From JAEDHM01 sp964368645 (lineage in GTDB: Bacteria > Bacillota > Clostridia > Christensenellales > CAG-1252), in the NCBI GenBank assembly GCA_964368645.1, contig CAYJBY010000006.1, positions 50,428-114,427 of the forward strand: a stretch of 64,000 nt of DNA. The letters run 5' to 3'. Positions 62,271-64,000 of the stretch are shown here, piece by piece (position 1 is the first letter of the stretch; each line of letters begins with the position of its first letter). The notes below the pieces were generated by a model that worked only from the letters and a program-made list of their open reading frames with translations, searched no databases and was not told the origin of the DNA. The position numbers and the translations under genes are program-made.

Positions 62271-62436
62271 GTCATTCTGAGGAACAATCTATTGTGACGA
62301 AGAATCTCGCATTTATGCGGTATCCCAACGTAACCCACGCCCTGTCATTCTGAGGAACAATCTATTGTGCTCGGGGTTCCCCGCAAAAACACGTAGTGTT
62401 ATTGTGGGGTGGGTGCAGAATCTCGCATCTATGCGG
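62271..62436. repeat. Two R-type left arms, the second holding an E element
   Basis: The arm at 62271 is uninterrupted (CTATTGTGACGAAGAATCTCGC core). The arm at 62344 has the same start, but an E unit (CTCGGGGTTCCCC ... GTGGGGTGGGTGCA) replaces ACGAA before GAATCTCGC. Both arms are preceded by CAACGTAACCCACGCCCT. The rest of 62128-62483 is the terminator and the rqcP leader. Confidence 0.85.
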
Positions 62437-62483
62437 CACCCCCCCCCACAACGTAACCCCAAAGGACTTTAACGGAGATAATT

Positions 62484-62726
62484 ATGAGAATTGACAAATA
62501 TCTTAAGGTTTGCAGACTTATCAAACGGCGCACCGTGGCAAACGACGCCTGTGACGGCGAAAGAGTTACCATCGGCGGCAAGGCGGTAAAGCCCTCCAAG
62601 GAAGTCAAGGTAGGGGATTTGGTAGAGATAAGCTACGGTAACCGCACCGTCAAAATCCGTGTGCTTTCGGTGGAAGACAAGGTAAAAAAAGAGGACGCTT
62701 CCGCTATGTACGAGGTGGTGGAATGA
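62484..62726 (+). CDS. rqcP: S4-domain RNA-binding protein RqcP (YabO/Hsp15-like)
   Basis: The 80-residue protein is a single S4 domain: MRIDKYLKVCRLIKRRTVAN, then GERVTIGGKAVKPSKEVKVG. In Bacillus the homologue works in ribosome quality control, helping RqcH add alanine tails on stalled 50S subunits. CGGAG lies before ATG 62484. Its stop overlaps the ispDF start by 4 bases (ATGA), so they are translated together. Its position downstream of mfd is typical of Bacillota. Confidence 0.9.
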   Translation: MRIDKYLKVCRLIKRRTVANDACDGERVTIGGKAVKPSKEVKVGDLVEISYGNRTVKIRVLSVEDKVKKEDASAMYEVVE

Positions 62727-63847
62727 AGCGTATCGGCGTTATTTTAGCGGCAGGCGGCGGCACTCGTATGGGTAACGTCAGCAAGGCTTTTCTGCCCTGC
62801 GGAGCTTTTTCGGTATTGGAACGCGCCCTTATGCCCTTCCTTCAGGACGAGGCCACCGAGCGAATAATCATTGCAACTTCCCCCTCGGATTACCCCTCGG
62901 TAGTGACGGTAGCGGAGAGATACGACAAGCCCGTAACGGTGATAATCGGCGGCGCGACTCGCTCCGAATCCTCGTTTCTTGCACTTAAAGCCGCGGCGGA
63001 GCAGATAGGCGAAAAGGAATTGAGCAATTATATCGTAGCGATACACGACTGCGCCCGTCCTTTCCTGACCGCAGGGCTGTTAGACAGAGTTTGCCGCGGC
63101 GCGGAAGTGACAGGCGGCGCGATACCCATAGTTGAGGTTACGGACACCATACGAACCGCCGAAGCATCTCTTGACAGAAAATCACTGTATGCGGTTCAAA
63201 CGCCCCAAGCCTTTAACCTAAAAACGCTTTTGGACGCGGCGAAAGCAGACGGCGGCAGTTATACGGACGACGCCACTCTTTTCGAACGGCAGGGCGGCAA
63301 ACTGCGAATGATAGTCGGCGACACAAGCAACAAAAAACTGACCTACAGCAGTGACCTACCCTATTACGGCGCGGTGCGCGTGGGTATAGGCGAGGATATT
63401 CACCGCTTGGTCGAGGGGCGCGAGCTGATATTGGGCGGCGTGAGAATCCCTTATTATAAGGGGCTTGACGGTCACAGCGACGCAGACGCTCTTCTTCACG
63501 CGGTTATGGACGCTATACTGTCCGCATTGAGCTTAGGGGATATAGGAGAGCATTTTCCTGACACCGATCCCTCCTACGAGGGCGTTTCGGGGGTTTTCCT
63601 GCTCCACGAGGTCAAAGCTATGATGGAAGCGCAGGGGTACTCTGTGCAAAACGTATCCGCAGTGGTTACGGCGCAGGAGCCTAAGCTGTCGCCCTACCGC
63701 AAGGAGCTGGAGGAAAGCCTTGCTGCACTTCTGGATATACAACCCGAGGACGTGGGAATCACCTTCAAAACGGCGGAAAGACTGGGAGTCGTGGGAGAAG
63801 GCAAGGCGGTAGCGGTTTCCGCAATAGTCGCCTTAATCGAGGAATAG
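62723..63847 (+). CDS. ispDF: Bifunctional IspD-IspF (MEP cytidylyltransferase / MEcPP synthase)
   Basis: The 374-residue fusion carries two steps of the non-mevalonate isoprenoid pathway. Residues 1 to about 215 form IspD: ILAAGGGTRMG (7-17), HDCARPF, and VQTPQAF. From about 218 on is IspF: metal ligands D225 and H227 (GEDIHRL) and H251 (GHSDADALLHAVMDA), with SLGDIGEHFPDTD and FKTAERLGVVG. Both active sites appear complete. Such fusions are best known in Alpha- and Campylobacterota; separate genes are more usual in Bacillota. It overlaps rqcP by 4 bases. Confidence 0.95.
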   Translation: MKRIGVILAAGGGTRMGNVSKAFLPCGAFSVLERALMPFLQDEATERIIIATSPSDYPSVVTVAERYDKPVTVIIGGATRSESSFLALKAAAEQIGEKELSNYIVAIHDCARPFLTAGLLDRVCRGAEVTGGAIPIVEVTDTIRTAEASLDRKSLYAVQTPQAFNLKTLLDAAKADGGSYTDDATLFERQGGKLRMIVGDTSNKKLTYSSDLPYYGAVRVGIGEDIHRLVEGRELILGGVRIPYYKGLDGHSDADALLHAVMDAILSALSLGDIGEHFPDTDPSYEGVSGVFLLHEVKAMMEAQGYSVQNVSAVVTAQEPKLSPYRKELEESLAALLDIQPEDVGITFKTAERLGVVGEGKAVAVSAIVALIEE

Positions 63848-63874
63848 CCGCGTACCGTCAGCCGTAACTGACCG

Positions 63875-64000
63875 CTAATCAATCAAGGTGTGCGTACCGC
63901 TGTTATTCGCGTTGTTGTTCGCGTTGTTGTTCGCGTTGTTATTCGCGTTGTTGTTCGCGTTGTTGTTCGCGTTGTTGTTCGCGTTGTTGTTCGCGTTGTT
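63875..64000 (-). CDS. Possible C-terminal end of an Asn-rich repeat protein (cut by window edge)
   Basis: On the minus strand bases 64000 to 63875 form one open frame of 41 codons that reads as repeats of Asn-Asn-Ala-Asn and then ends NSGTHTLID before a TAG. The two base changes in the 12-bp repeat (AAC to AAT) are silent for Asn, which supports translation. The gene would continue beyond the window and converges with ispDF, 27 bases away. The start, size and function cannot be seen, and a purely non-coding minisatellite is the alternative. Confidence 0.4.
   Translation of the reverse strand, partial: NNANNNANNNANNNANNNANNNANNNANNNANNSGTHTLID
63901..64000. repeat. 12-bp tandem repeat at the right edge
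   Basis: Eight full copies of TGTTGTTCGCGT (two with A in place of G) and a partial ninth run to the window end. Confidence 0.95.

Overview
The window looks like a scaffold from an uncultured Gram-positive anaerobe of the Clostridia (Bacillota), possibly Christensenellales-like; that rank is an inference. The evidence is: clear AGGAGG-type ribosome binding sites; sigma-A promoters (TTGACA/TATAAT); a CIRCE heat-shock operator in front of clpB; a BofA-like sporulation membrane protein; the Bacillota gene order glmU-like, pth, mfd, secreted lipoprotein, rqcP; meso-diaminopimelate dehydrogenase; and many long surface proteins and lipoproteins. Base composition looks close to 50 % G+C. Three runs of exactly 100 N mark scaffold gaps, and all three sit inside repeats. 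I saw no rRNA, tRNA, CRISPR array or transposase gene.

Layout. 1-4.8 kb: the start of an aminotransferase gene (minus), then a lipid-type trio (acyl-AMP ligase, carrier protein, acyltransferase) followed by argH. 5.2-11.7 kb: a Fic protein, argG behind an ArgR-type promoter, and an HExxH protein whose frame is interrupted by one stop codon, with a divergent unknown gene. 12-16.3 kb: clpB (CIRCE-controlled) and a Gfo/Idh/MocA oxidoreductase. 17.4-36.2 kb: two giant minus-strand surface proteins, one of 2127 residues (GLUG, MBG and YDG-type domains, a C-terminal membrane anchor and a FUS-like YGQS tail) and one of 3896 residues made of about eight divergent modules. 36.4-39.5 kb: a cluster of five DnaA-box-like sites and two perfect parS-type palindromes, with the pfs-luxS operon and a BofA-like gene between them. 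40.9-48 kb: three lipoprotein genes, two of them trypsin-like proteases. 48-54.4 kb: two MerR regulators, a second Fic gene with a striking operator array, an M14 carboxypeptidase, tadA and a GlmU-like acetyltransferase. 54.8-63.8 kb: pth, mfd, a cysteine-rich lipoprotein in the place where a foldase is usual, rqcP and a fused ispDF. The right edge holds a 12-bp tandem repeat that reads as an Asn-rich protein end.

Gene direction is mostly minus from 15 to 36 kb and mostly plus from 41 kb on. The switch coincides with the DnaA-box and parS region, so the window may lie close to the replication origin.

Intergenic space is crowded with two families of small palindromic elements: an R family (GTCATTCTGAG arms, at least 25 arms) and an E family (GGGGTTCCCC...GTGGGG). 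E is found at a fixed place inside R, and one E copy is found inside another E, so both behave like small non-autonomous mobile elements. Most stretches longer than 300 bp without a gene consist of these elements.
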